Shown here piece after piece: positions 24,129 through 31,901 of a stretch of 64,000 nt of DNA; position 1 is the first letter of the stretch; each line of letters opens with the position of its first letter. The stretch covers positions 62,001 to 126,000 of the forward strand of contig JAFABI010000073.1 of the NCBI GenBank assembly GCA_023426125.1, written 5' to 3'. The position numbers were made by a program, and so were the translations under genes. The notes below the pieces were generated by a model. The model was not told the DNA's origin. It searched no databases and saw only the letters and a program-made list of their open reading frames with translations. This DNA is from Bacillota bacterium (GTDB lineage Bacteria > Bacillota > Clostridia > Acetivibrionales > DTU013).

Positions 24129-25515
24129 TCAAATACCCCTCTACTGTCAAAAATGTCATGTAATTGCTGTTAATTTTTATAAGTCCCCTGGCAGGTTTGT
24201 AATAATCTTTGGAGATTACCTCCGTATCCAATAGAACATTGTTTTCTGAAAACGTATCCCTGTATAGCACAGCCCGTATACCGTTTCTTGGCTCCTTTAC
24301 TACCAACTTTTCTCCATCGGGAAGGCTGTCGTCTATCTCGATTTCGTCAGCCTCCGGTGGAATGGTTTCCAATACGACCGAACGGAGCTTGACGATATTC
24401 TTTCCAGTCTCGCTCCTGCCAAGTACCCTTATTCTTATGGTATTGCCACTGACGACCGCCGAGATGCAAACGGGATAATCTTTACTGTTTTTGAACTTGA
24501 AATCGATGGCGCCCTCCGCAATGGTAGCATCCTGTCCCGGCTGAACATATCCCAGGGGCATGGAATGCGGCGAACGTTCAACAACTTCAAGCTTCGCTTT
24601 CAGAACCGTATCATACAAGGTGGTGGTTACCTGGCAAATGCCGCCGCCGGTTCCCGGTATCAACTCGTTTTTAAAAATGACCGGAGCTTCCTTGTATCCG
24701 TTTTTTGTCGTTCTCGGTCCCAGGGTCTCGTTCATGGAAAAGGCTTCTCCCGTCTTTAAGATGATGCCGTCCAGTTTGCTGCAGGCCAGCCGGATGTTAT
24801 CTCCACGGTTTTTGTCGCTTAGACTGAAAACCGTATGGAAGTCGGAGATAACCGCATCCATCTCACGGATTTCCTCATAGGTGATGTCAGGTTCAACCTT
24901 CTCCACCTGAAGAGGAATATCGTCAAAATTCCTTTTCCCTAATTGATTTTCCACCAATTCTTTGTTTATGTCAATATCCAATCGCTTCCCTATGGCATCT
25001 TCCAGAATCCCGATTTTGCCGTTATCATATGTAACAGAGGCATCTTTCGGCTCCAAATCAATTTCTTTTTTTATTTTTTCCAGCAGGTTTCTGACTTTGG
25101 TTTTATCAAAATCATTTCTTATTTCTATATCTACGCCCCTAAAAGCCAGCGCCAGCGAATCAAAGGTTTTGTTTGCGATATTCCCTGTCCTCCCCTGATA
25201 AAAAGCTTTCGTCAGGGCCTCCTCAAGGAGGAATTGATAGGATATGTCGCCGATGGCATAACGGTAGGTTTTATCGCTGGCCCTGAGGGCAAAGGAAGTC
25301 TTGCCGTATTTTTTATTAATGGTCTCCGTCAAAAGAGACTTCCCTTCCTCCAGCGTAAGACCGGAGACATCGGTGCCCTCAATTCTCACACCTCTCCGGA
25401 ATTCATCGTTGCTGCCGGTCAAATTATAAACAACAAAACCTGCCATGACTACAATTGCTATTATCACTGCAAGTATCTTTGCTATGCCGGCTGACTTAAA
25501 AAATTTATACCTCAT
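24121..25515 (-). CDS. VanW-family protein with G5-like C-terminal domain
   Basis: A 464-residue secreted or membrane-anchored protein. One N-terminal transmembrane segment (about residues 10-31), then a peptidoglycan-binding-like domain (FRRGVRIEGTDVSGLTLEEGKSLL..., about 38-190), then the VanW domain (about 225-355; GTGGGICQVTTTLYDTVLKA and ERSPHSMPLGYVQPGQDATIAEG), and a final G5-like beta domain (about 375-455). VanW proteins were named from vancomycin-resistance clusters, but the activity is not known; most are not resistance genes. First of the group VanW-DUF2225-HypE-like. Start ATG with GAGGATACTGT upstream. Confidence 0.85.
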   Translation of the reverse strand: MRYKFFKSAGIAKILAVIIAIVVMAGFVVYNLTGSNDEFRRGVRIEGTDVSGLTLEEGKSLLTETINKKYGKTSFALRASDKTYRYAIGDISYQFLLEEALTKAFYQGRTGNIANKTFDSLALAFRGVDIEIRNDFDKTKVRNLLEKIKKEIDLEPKDASVTYDNGKIGILEDAIGKRLDIDINKELVENQLGKRNFDDIPLQVEKVEPDITYEEIREMDAVISDFHTVFSLSDKNRGDNIRLACSKLDGIILKTGEAFSMNETLGPRTTKNGYKEAPVIFKNELIPGTGGGICQVTTTLYDTVLKAKLEVVERSPHSMPLGYVQPGQDATIAEGAIDFKFKNSKDYPVCISAVVSGNTIRIRVLGRSETGKNIVKLRSVVLETIPPEADEIEIDDSLPDGEKLVVKEPRNGIRAVLYRDTFSENNVLLDTEVISKDYYKPARGLIKINSNYMTFLTVEGYLNE

Positions 25516-25629
25516 ACAGTATCCTCATTATCCCTCTGGAATTATTGCCGATTATTTCTACGGATACTATATATTATTGGTGTTTGGCGCAGTTATATAA
25601 CATAAGATACTGAAATTATTTGCTTTTCC

Positions 25630-25664
25630 TCATACTACAGCGAAAAAATTTGTTTTAGTACCGG
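25630..25664. repeat. Decayed family A end
   Basis: ATACTACAGCGAAAAAATTTG then TTTTAGTACC; one clear end (TACTACAGCGAAAA) but no proper second end, between vanW and thiI. Confidence 0.5.
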
Positions 25665-25666
25665 TT

Positions 25667-26830
25667 TTATTGGCGCAGCTGAAGCACTTCAGTATTCTCA
25701 ACAGCCTTTTCTATCAGTCCGGCAAGCTGCAAAGCCGCTTCATGCCCTTCAATCTCTTCCAGCCTGGGTCTCGTTTTGGGATGCTTTGCGACAAATACCG
25801 TACAGCAGTCTTCATATGGCAGGATGGAGGTTTCAAAGGTATCGATTCTCCTGGCAATTTCAATCACCTCGTTTTTATCCATGCCGATGAGAGGCCTGAA
25901 AACAGGCATTTTTACTGCTGCATTTGTAACTGCGAGGCTCTGGATCGTCTGGCTTGCAACCTGTCCCATGCTTTCTCCGGTGATCAGCGCCTGCGCTCCG
26001 TTTTTTGCCGCCAGCAGCTCCGAAATAACCATCATTGCACGGCGCATGATGACGGTAATCTGGTCCTGTGGACATTTTTCATTGATTTCCAGCTGGATTT
26101 CGGTAAAGGGCACAATGTGAAGCTTGATGCTGTTGCAATATCTTGCCAGTATCCTTCCCAACTGGATGACTTTATCCTTTGCGCGTTCGCTGGTATAAGG
26201 ATAACTGTAAAAATGGACGGCTTCAATTTCCACTCCCCGCTTTGCCATCATCCAGCCTGCAACAGGGCTGTCGATCCCTCCGGAAAGCAGCAGGAGCGCC
26301 TTGCCGTTGGTGCCCACGGGGAGACCTCCGTTGGACGGTATGATGGCCGAATAGATATAGGTGCTCTCCCTGACTTCCACGTATAAAGTGAAGGAAGGCT
26401 TATGGACGTCGACCTTCAGACCCGGAATGTTATCAAGAATGTACTCGCCTAGCTGTGCGCTGATTTCCGGGGACTGCAGCGGAAACTTTTTGTCGCCTCT
26501 TTTGGTTTCAACCTTGAATGTAAGGGGGTTCATCTGTTTGATCATTTCAAGGGAGCGTTGCTTGATCTCTTCCAGATCCGATTTTATCTTCAGCACAGGA
26601 CTCACGGAAACAATGCCGAAAACTCTGACAAGTTTTTCAATAGCAGCATCGAAATCATAGTCTTCCGTGAGCGGCTCAATGTAAATTCTGGCCTGGGATC
26701 GGATTATGTTGGTCTTTCCCAGTCCGGACAGTGATTTTTTTATGTTGTTTATCAGTTTATCCTCAAATACAGGCCTGTTAAGGCCCTTCAATATGATCTC
26801 TCCGTATCTTACCAGAATAACTTTTTTCAT
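25667..26830 (-). CDS. thiI: tRNA 4-thiouridine synthase ThiI
   Basis: A 387-residue enzyme making 4-thiouridine at position 8 of tRNA, and in some species giving sulfur for thiamine. N-terminal ferredoxin-like and THUMP domains (about 1-170) are followed by the PP-loop ATPase, LLLLSGGIDSPVAGWMMAKRG (about residue 180). It lacks the C-terminal rhodanese domain of the E. coli enzyme, as is usual in Bacillus and clostridia, where a dedicated NifS hands over the sulfur. Exactly such a nifS lies 2 bp upstream. ATG with GGAGG 7 bp upstream. Confidence 0.95.
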   Translation of the reverse strand: MKKVILVRYGEIILKGLNRPVFEDKLINNIKKSLSGLGKTNIIRSQARIYIEPLTEDYDFDAAIEKLVRVFGIVSVSPVLKIKSDLEEIKQRSLEMIKQMNPLTFKVETKRGDKKFPLQSPEISAQLGEYILDNIPGLKVDVHKPSFTLYVEVRESTYIYSAIIPSNGGLPVGTNGKALLLLSGGIDSPVAGWMMAKRGVEIEAVHFYSYPYTSERAKDKVIQLGRILARYCNSIKLHIVPFTEIQLEINEKCPQDQITVIMRRAMMVISELLAAKNGAQALITGESMGQVASQTIQSLAVTNAAVKMPVFRPLIGMDKNEVIEIARRIDTFETSILPYEDCCTVFVAKHPKTRPRLEEIEGHEAALQLAGLIEKAVENTEVLQLRQ

Positions 26831-26832
26831 AA

Positions 26833-28020
26833 TCAGCCTCCATGTTCTCTTGTGTTTATAGATCCTTCCCGTTTCCTGTATTGTATTCGCGGCACGATTT
26901 CCTGCAGCGTCCGGATTGTCTCGACTACTTCTTCTACGGTATTGTCTGCCGAAAAACTGAAGCGCAGCGCTCCTTCGATGATGGGCGCCGGCAGCCCCAT
27001 AGCCTGTAAAACGTGGCTTTGCTTCTTTTTCCGGGAAGAGCAGGCAGAGCCTGTGGAAACAAAGATATTCCTTTCCTCCAGGTGATGCAGCAAAACCTCT
27101 GCTTTCAAGCCTTCGAAGGATATGTTCAGAATATAGGGAGAAGCTCTGTCGCCGGATATGATTTTGTAGTGGAAATTACAGTTTGCAAGCCCGTCCACAA
27201 AGGCTTTTTTTAGAGCGGCAGCCTTTTGCTTATTGGCTTCAATATTTTTGCAGGTCATCCCGGCAGCCAGGCCAAAGCCGCAGATACCCGGAACATTTTC
27301 CGTTCCCGACCGAAGCAGGGCTTCCTGCCCGCCTCCGAACAAAACCGGTTTCAGCCTTGCTTTAGGGGATACATACAATGCGCCGACGCCTTTCGGACCA
27401 TGGATTTTGTGGGCGCTCACCGACATGAGGTCGATTCCCCACCTTGCGGGAGCCAGGAGAAATTTCCCGAACGCCTGGACGGCATCCACATGGATGGCGG
27501 CATCGGGTTTCACGTCGTTTTTGATTTTTACGGCCTCTTCCACCGGCTGCATCGCACCGGTTTCATTGTTAACCATGATCATGCTGATGAGGATGGTATC
27601 CTTTGTTATCAGTGCTTTAAGCTTTCCGGGATCAATGACGCCTTCACTGCCCACTTCCAGGTAATCAACCCTGTACCCGGCGTTTTCGAGATGCTTGCAG
27701 ACCTCCAACACGGAAGGATGCTCTATGCTTGTAGTAATGACATGGTTCCCTTTTCGCTGATTGGCGTCCAGATAGCCCCGGATGGCAAGATTATTGGATT
27801 CCGTTCCGCCCGAAGTGAAAATAATCTGCCTGGACTCTGCACCAAGGTTTTTTGCGATTATTTCCCTGGCATCGTTGATTTTCCTTTCGGCTTCAATTCC
27901 CTTTAAATGAAGCGACGACGGGTTCCCATAATAATCACGGCTTATCTCATATACCAGGTCGTTCACTTCAGCATACGGCTTTGTTGTTGCGCTGTTGTCA
28001 AAATAGATTTCCTTGTCCAT
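26833..28020 (-). CDS. Second cysteine desulfurase, partner of ThiI
   Basis: A 395-residue class I cysteine desulfurase. PLP lysine in SVSAHKIHGPKG (about residue 204) and active loop cysteine in STGSACSSRKKKQSHVL (about 325). It is clearly different from the NifS at 15269-16444 and lies head-to-tail with thiI, the arrangement of B. subtilis NifZ-ThiI, so its main job is probably 4-thiouridine formation. GAGG upstream of the ATG. The 365-bp region before it, up to the SLH-GH18 gene, contains a family E repeat. Confidence 0.92.
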   Translation of the reverse strand: MDKEIYFDNSATTKPYAEVNDLVYEISRDYYGNPSSLHLKGIEAERKINDAREIIAKNLGAESRQIIFTSGGTESNNLAIRGYLDANQRKGNHVITTSIEHPSVLEVCKHLENAGYRVDYLEVGSEGVIDPGKLKALITKDTILISMIMVNNETGAMQPVEEAVKIKNDVKPDAAIHVDAVQAFGKFLLAPARWGIDLMSVSAHKIHGPKGVGALYVSPKARLKPVLFGGGQEALLRSGTENVPGICGFGLAAGMTCKNIEANKQKAAALKKAFVDGLANCNFHYKIISGDRASPYILNISFEGLKAEVLLHHLEERNIFVSTGSACSSRKKKQSHVLQAMGLPAPIIEGALRFSFSADNTVEEVVETIRTLQEIVPRIQYRKREGSINTREHGG

Positions 28021-28113
28021 TCAATACCTCGGTGTCAAAATCGCTTCTATAAGCTTTATTTTGCGTCAATTATACCATATTATTGGCTTGTTAACTATTT
28101 TTTAATTTTCAGG

Positions 28114-28247
28114 CTTTAATTCGCAATTTGTCTTGATTTGTCATTGTGAGGGACGCTTACAGCAATCTCTGCAAGCCTTAAAAGTGAGATTGCCACGTCG
28201 CTTTGCTCCTCGCAATGACAGGATAAATTTCATATTGCGAATTGAAG
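28114..28247. repeat. Family E repeat nested in an outer inverted repeat
   Basis: Core TGTCATTGTGAGGGACG..GCAATCTCTGC and GAGATTGCCACGTCGCTTTG, CTCCTCGCAATGACA; outside, CTTTAATTCGCAAT pairs with ATTGCGAATTGAAG. The outer pair is different from that of the copy at 3267-3403. The remaining part of this gap shows no gene. Confidence 0.75.
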
Positions 28248-28385
28248 TTTTCAGGCGGTGTTCCTGTCAGAAAAAATTTACAGCAGTATTCGATTTGCAG
28301 CCTGTTGCAGTATGCAGCAAAAATATGCTAAACTTATTAGGAATGGATTTTTAAGTTTATTTTTGTTGTAAAGGGAGTATGTATT

Positions 28386-30137
28386 TTGAAAACAAACCTT
28401 AAGCTTTGCAGTTTTGTTCTAGTTTTTATTTTTCTTTTCAGTTCCGCATCCGGTTCCTTTGCTGCTTCAAGCACGGACCAGCCCGCCCTGTTCGCCGATG
28501 TTCCGCAGACCAGCTATGCATTTAACGATATAAACAGCCTCAGGTCCCTGGGTGTCACCACCGGCATAGGAAACAACAAGTTCGGTTATGGCAGCACCAT
28601 CCTGCGGGGAGAATTTGTCACTTTTCTCGTCCGGCTTATGGGCTGGGAGCTTCTGACACCTGCCGAAGGCAGTTTTTCGGACAATCAGAAGGCAGGCGAA
28701 TATTATTATCGTACGGTTGAAACAGCGCTCGCCCATGGCGTCATAAAGAAGGATACGGATAAGTTTCGGCCGCTGGATCCCATTACCCGTGAGGAAATGG
28801 CTGTGATGATCGTCAGGTGCATCGGCTATGACCACTTACCCGTATCAGGAAGGCTGGATTATCTGCCAAAGCCTTTTCCCGATGTGACGGAAAACTCCAT
28901 GTACATAACGATAGCAAAGGATATGGGGATCGTAAACGGAACCCCCACAGGCTTCCTCCCCAAAGGGACAGCGCTCAGGGAAGAAGCTGCCGCGATGATG
29001 ATGCGGATGTATAACAGGTTTAATGCCCCTATCAAGGATCTAAACGCTTTTTATGCCATAAGCTCGAATTCCCAGAGGGAATTAATGACCGACTTTTCCT
29101 CCATATGCTTTGGGTGGAGCAGGCTGACCTTTGATGCTGCTACAGGAGGCATAAGCCTTAATACGGTTCGTGACGGTACCGCCCTTCAGGAGTATTATGT
29201 TCCGGAAGGATTTTCCGAGAGGCTGGCTACTGCAAGGGCAAATAATATTCCTGCACTTTTGAATGTTCTGGCTACCCAGACAACGCTGGTTACAGATGCC
29301 CAGACAAATGAGACTGCAGGTTTGCTGCAATATTTGCTTACCAGGCCGGAGTTATGCGAAAAGTTGATTTCCGATATAGCGGATAATCTTGCAAATGTTT
29401 CAAGAAGCAGCGAAACCGGTAATTTTGACGGTGTCGTCATCGATTTCGAAGGTATGAAGGGTGAAACCCTAAAGCAAGCCTTCAATGCTTTTTTGGAAGC
29501 ATTGAGAGAAAAACTGGGTCCCGATAAAAAGATCTATGTGATGGTGCCCCCTGTCGCAGGCAGATCCATGCCGTATTATGACGCATATGATTACAGGACG
29601 ATCGGCGAAATCGCCGATAAAGTGATTCTAATGGCCCATGATTATGCCGCAAAGAAGCTTAATGAAAGTGAGATGGCCAGTGGCTGGACCGTCACTCCCC
29701 TTACGCCCATTTATGAGATATACCAGGCGCTGAGGAGCATTACAGATAAAGACACGGGTGTTGCGGATAAGAGCAAGATTATGCTTCAACTATCTTTTGA
29801 ATGGCTGGGCTGGCAGAAAAAAGACGGTAAAGTCTTAAACAGCAGCCCTGATGTTTATGGACTTTCCAAATTTTTAGAGCTTTTTGACCAATCACCCACC
29901 GTGGAATATCCCAACCCATACAGGAATCCTTACCTAAAGCTGGTTGACGAAGCCGGTGTGGAACACGTGGTCTGGTACGAAGACTCCCGGAGCATTATAG
30001 AGAAAATAATGATGGCAAAAATGTTCGGCATCAGCGGAATTTCCGTCTGGAGGCTCGGCAATATACCCGTTAAGGACGATACCGGCAAAATACCTTATAT
30101 GGATGTCTGGGATACGATTTTGAAAAGCAAGGAATAA
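28386..30137 (+). CDS. S-layer-homology protein with GH18-type glycosidase domain
   Basis: A 583-residue exported protein. Signal peptide at residues 1-27 (VLVFIFLFSSASGSFAA), then three SLH motifs (about 35-90, 95-150, 160-212; FADVPQTSYAFNDINSLRSLGVTTG, TREEMAVMIVRCIGY, and so on) that would hold it to the cell wall, then a GH18-like barrel (about 220-580). The GH18 catalytic motif reads DGVVIDFE (D348, D353, E355): the acid/base Glu is kept, but the middle Asp of the classic DxxDxDxE is Val. This variant is seen in YaaH/spore-cortex-type members that cut N-acetylglucosamine-containing glycans. Substrate is inferred. TTG start with GGGAG upstream. A family C element follows the stop. Confidence 0.85.
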   Translation: MKTNLKLCSFVLVFIFLFSSASGSFAASSTDQPALFADVPQTSYAFNDINSLRSLGVTTGIGNNKFGYGSTILRGEFVTFLVRLMGWELLTPAEGSFSDNQKAGEYYYRTVETALAHGVIKKDTDKFRPLDPITREEMAVMIVRCIGYDHLPVSGRLDYLPKPFPDVTENSMYITIAKDMGIVNGTPTGFLPKGTALREEAAAMMMRMYNRFNAPIKDLNAFYAISSNSQRELMTDFSSICFGWSRLTFDAATGGISLNTVRDGTALQEYYVPEGFSERLATARANNIPALLNVLATQTTLVTDAQTNETAGLLQYLLTRPELCEKLISDIADNLANVSRSSETGNFDGVVIDFEGMKGETLKQAFNAFLEALREKLGPDKKIYVMVPPVAGRSMPYYDAYDYRTIGEIADKVILMAHDYAAKKLNESEMASGWTVTPLTPIYEIYQALRSITDKDTGVADKSKIMLQLSFEWLGWQKKDGKVLNSSPDVYGLSKFLELFDQSPTVEYPNPYRNPYLKLVDEAGVEHVVWYEDSRSIIEKIMMAKMFGISGISVWRLGNIPVKDDTGKIPYMDVWDTILKSKE

Positions 30138-30154
30138 AGGAATAGCAGAAAAAA

Positions 30155-30232
30155 TGTAGGGGCGCGCATTGGGCGTCCGTGTAAATGCAATCCATTGCAG
30201 CATATACCGGATGGCCAATGACCGCCCCTACA
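30155..30232. repeat. Family C element, complete
   Basis: TGTAGGGGCGCGCATTGGGCG ... GGATGGCCAATGACCGCCCC then TACA, 78 bp, inverted ends. Between the convergent GH18 and PilZ-like genes. Confidence 0.75.
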
Positions 30233-30264
30233 TTAAATTCTTTTTCATTGCGGTTGGAAAAAAG

Positions 30265-30918
30265 CTACAGCCTGCTTTCGATATCGTAAATCAGTCTTGT
30301 GAGCAGCTTGTTGCTGGATTCGGTCACTTCCGAATATTCAATGCCGTATTCATATTTGCTGTCTATTTTGTTTTTGCGTACGATCCTGCCTTTAAAAGGC
30401 ATTTTGTTGAGTTTATCAACATATACCGTGACATCGATTATATCTTCAAGCATGATGTCTTCATTGCAGTTGGCCTTTATTCCTCCGAAGCTGATATTCT
30501 TGACGGCCGCCTGTTTACTTTCGGTGACTCCCAGTATCTTGAGGTTCGCATTCAGACTTACACAATATTTTTTTTCTTTAATCAGGTCCTTAAGCTTTTC
30601 AATTTTTACTACCTTGATCACCAGATCAATAGGGTCCAGTTTGTTTGCCGTTCCTACCTCGCCAGTTATAACATAATTGTCGCCGGTGGAATAATAGAGC
30701 ATTACATGGTCGCCTGTGGAAATTTTCACGTCCCCTGCTTTATCAGTGGATTGGATTCGGAAAGAGGTCTCGGTAATATCGCTTGCAGTTGCCTTAATCA
30801 GGTTGAATATGCCGAAATGCTTTAGTTCAATACTATCCCCTTGCTTTACAATCTTTGACGGGCTCTTTGCGACGAATTTAAAGAGGCCGCCTTTTTCATC
30901 CAGATTGTATTTTTCCAC
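30265..30918 (-). CDS. YcgR-like PilZ-domain protein with degenerate c-di-GMP motif
   Basis: A 217-residue protein with an N-terminal YcgR-like domain (about 1-95) and a C-terminal PilZ domain (about 100-215). The second PilZ motif is present as VKNISFGGIKANC (NxSxxG-type), but the RxxxR motif that grips c-di-GMP is gone; the matching stretch is KEKKYCVSLNANLKI. PilZ proteins without RxxxR often do not bind c-di-GMP but still bind partner proteins. No signal peptide. GTG start with GGGG upstream. It lies just 47 bp downstream of the hydrogenase-like operon on the same strand, so it may be read from it; no flagellar genes are near. Confidence 0.75.
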   Translation of the reverse strand: MEKYNLDEKGGLFKFVAKSPSKIVKQGDSIELKHFGIFNLIKATASDITETSFRIQSTDKAGDVKISTGDHVMLYYSTGDNYVITGEVGTANKLDPIDLVIKVVKIEKLKDLIKEKKYCVSLNANLKILGVTESKQAAVKNISFGGIKANCNEDIMLEDIIDVTVYVDKLNKMPFKGRIVRKNKIDSKYEYGIEYSEVTESSNKLLTRLIYDIESRL

Positions 30919-30965
30919 AAAATCACCCCTTTAGTAAGAAAATGAAGACATTTTTTTTCATTATA

Positions 30966-31754
30966 TTACATTTTTCCAGTACTTTCAATAGCCATTAAAA
31001 TTCCATAGATCAAAGCCTGGGGTCTGGGGGGACAGCCAGGGATGTAAACATCCACCGGAAGAATACAATCGATACCGTTCCTGGTGGCATAGCTGTCCTT
31101 GAAAATGCCGCCGCTGCAGGCGCAGGCTCCCACTGCCACGACAAGCTTCGGCTCGGGAGTCGCATTGTAGGTTTTGATTAACGCCAGTTCCATATTCCTT
31201 GTGGCAGGTCCTGTAACAAGCAGCATGTCGGCATGCCGGGGTGAGGCGACAAAATGCATGCCGAAACGCTCAAGATCGTTATACGGGCTGTTTAAAGCAT
31301 TGATTTCATTATCGCAGCCGTTGCAGGAGCCTGCGTCAACTTCCCGGATACCAAGGCTGCGCCCGAAACGGCGGTTGATTTTCTCTTTCAAATTATTTCT
31401 CAGCAATTCATAGTCCTGAGACGGAAGTTTTCTGTCTTCGATAACCAGAGGTTGGGCTCTCAGTTCCTGCCTTTTTTTCCTGGAAAGTTCAAAATCATGG
31501 GACATTTTTATTGCCTGTACGGGACAAATATCGGCGCAATGGGAGCAAAAGATGCAATCATCCAGGTTGAAGCCTATTTTTTCTTCCAGACTTATGGCTG
31601 ACGCAGGACATCTCTTGATACATTCGCCGCATTTTGTGCATATCCCGTCCTCCACCACAGGCTTACCGGTAATAAACTCAGTATTGACAGGCTTTTTGGG
31701 ATATTCCACGGTCACGATCCCGTGCTGCAGGTATTTTTTGATGATATTGAGCAA
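30966..31754 (-). CDS. Ehr/Hyf-like complex: fused 8Fe ferredoxin + NuoB-like subunit
   Basis: A 262-residue fusion of two usually separate subunits. Residues 1-90 are a HyfH/NuoI-like ferredoxin with two complete [4Fe-4S] sets (C39, 42, 45, 49 and C67, 70, 73, 77). Residues about 130-262 are the HyfI/NuoB-like small subunit with C144 and C147 (SCNGC), C211 or C213 (GACACSGG) and C241 (PGCPPRPQ), which hold the proximal [4Fe-4S] cluster. So the electron wire looks intact. TTG start with GGAGG 9 bp upstream. It is the last complex gene, separated from the large-subunit gene by a family A element. Electron donor is unknown, probably reduced ferredoxin. Confidence 0.88.
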   Translation of the reverse strand: MLNIIKKYLQHGIVTVEYPKKPVNTEFITGKPVVEDGICTKCGECIKRCPASAISLEEKIGFNLDDCIFCSHCADICPVQAIKMSHDFELSRKKRQELRAQPLVIEDRKLPSQDYELLRNNLKEKINRRFGRSLGIREVDAGSCNGCDNEINALNSPYNDLERFGMHFVASPRHADMLLVTGPATRNMELALIKTYNATPEPKLVVAVGACACSGGIFKDSYATRNGIDCILPVDVYIPGCPPRPQALIYGILMAIESTGKM

Positions 31755-31773
31755 ATTGTCATGCCTCCTTCAG

Positions 31774-31888
31774 TACTACAGCGAAAACTTCCTTAATTTA
31801 TCGGCATTTATGCGCCTTGGAAAAATAATCACGAACGCTTCAACGTGTTATTTTTCCAAGGATTGATTCGGTTGTTTTCGCTGTAGTA
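31774..31888. repeat. Family A element with perfect 15-bp inverted ends, inside the Ehr operon
   Basis: TACTACAGCGAAAAC and GTTTTCGCTGTAGTA bound 115 bp. An inner stem CCTTGGAAAAATAA/TTATTTTTCCAAGG follows. About 113-115 bp, like the copy at 7476-7588. Confidence 0.85.
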
Positions 31889-31901
31889 TTATTTTCATAC
31901 A

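Noticed and set aside
24121..25515. Vancomycin resistance determinant
   Set aside because: VanW-domain proteins are common in clostridia; no vanHAX or vanRS genes are present.
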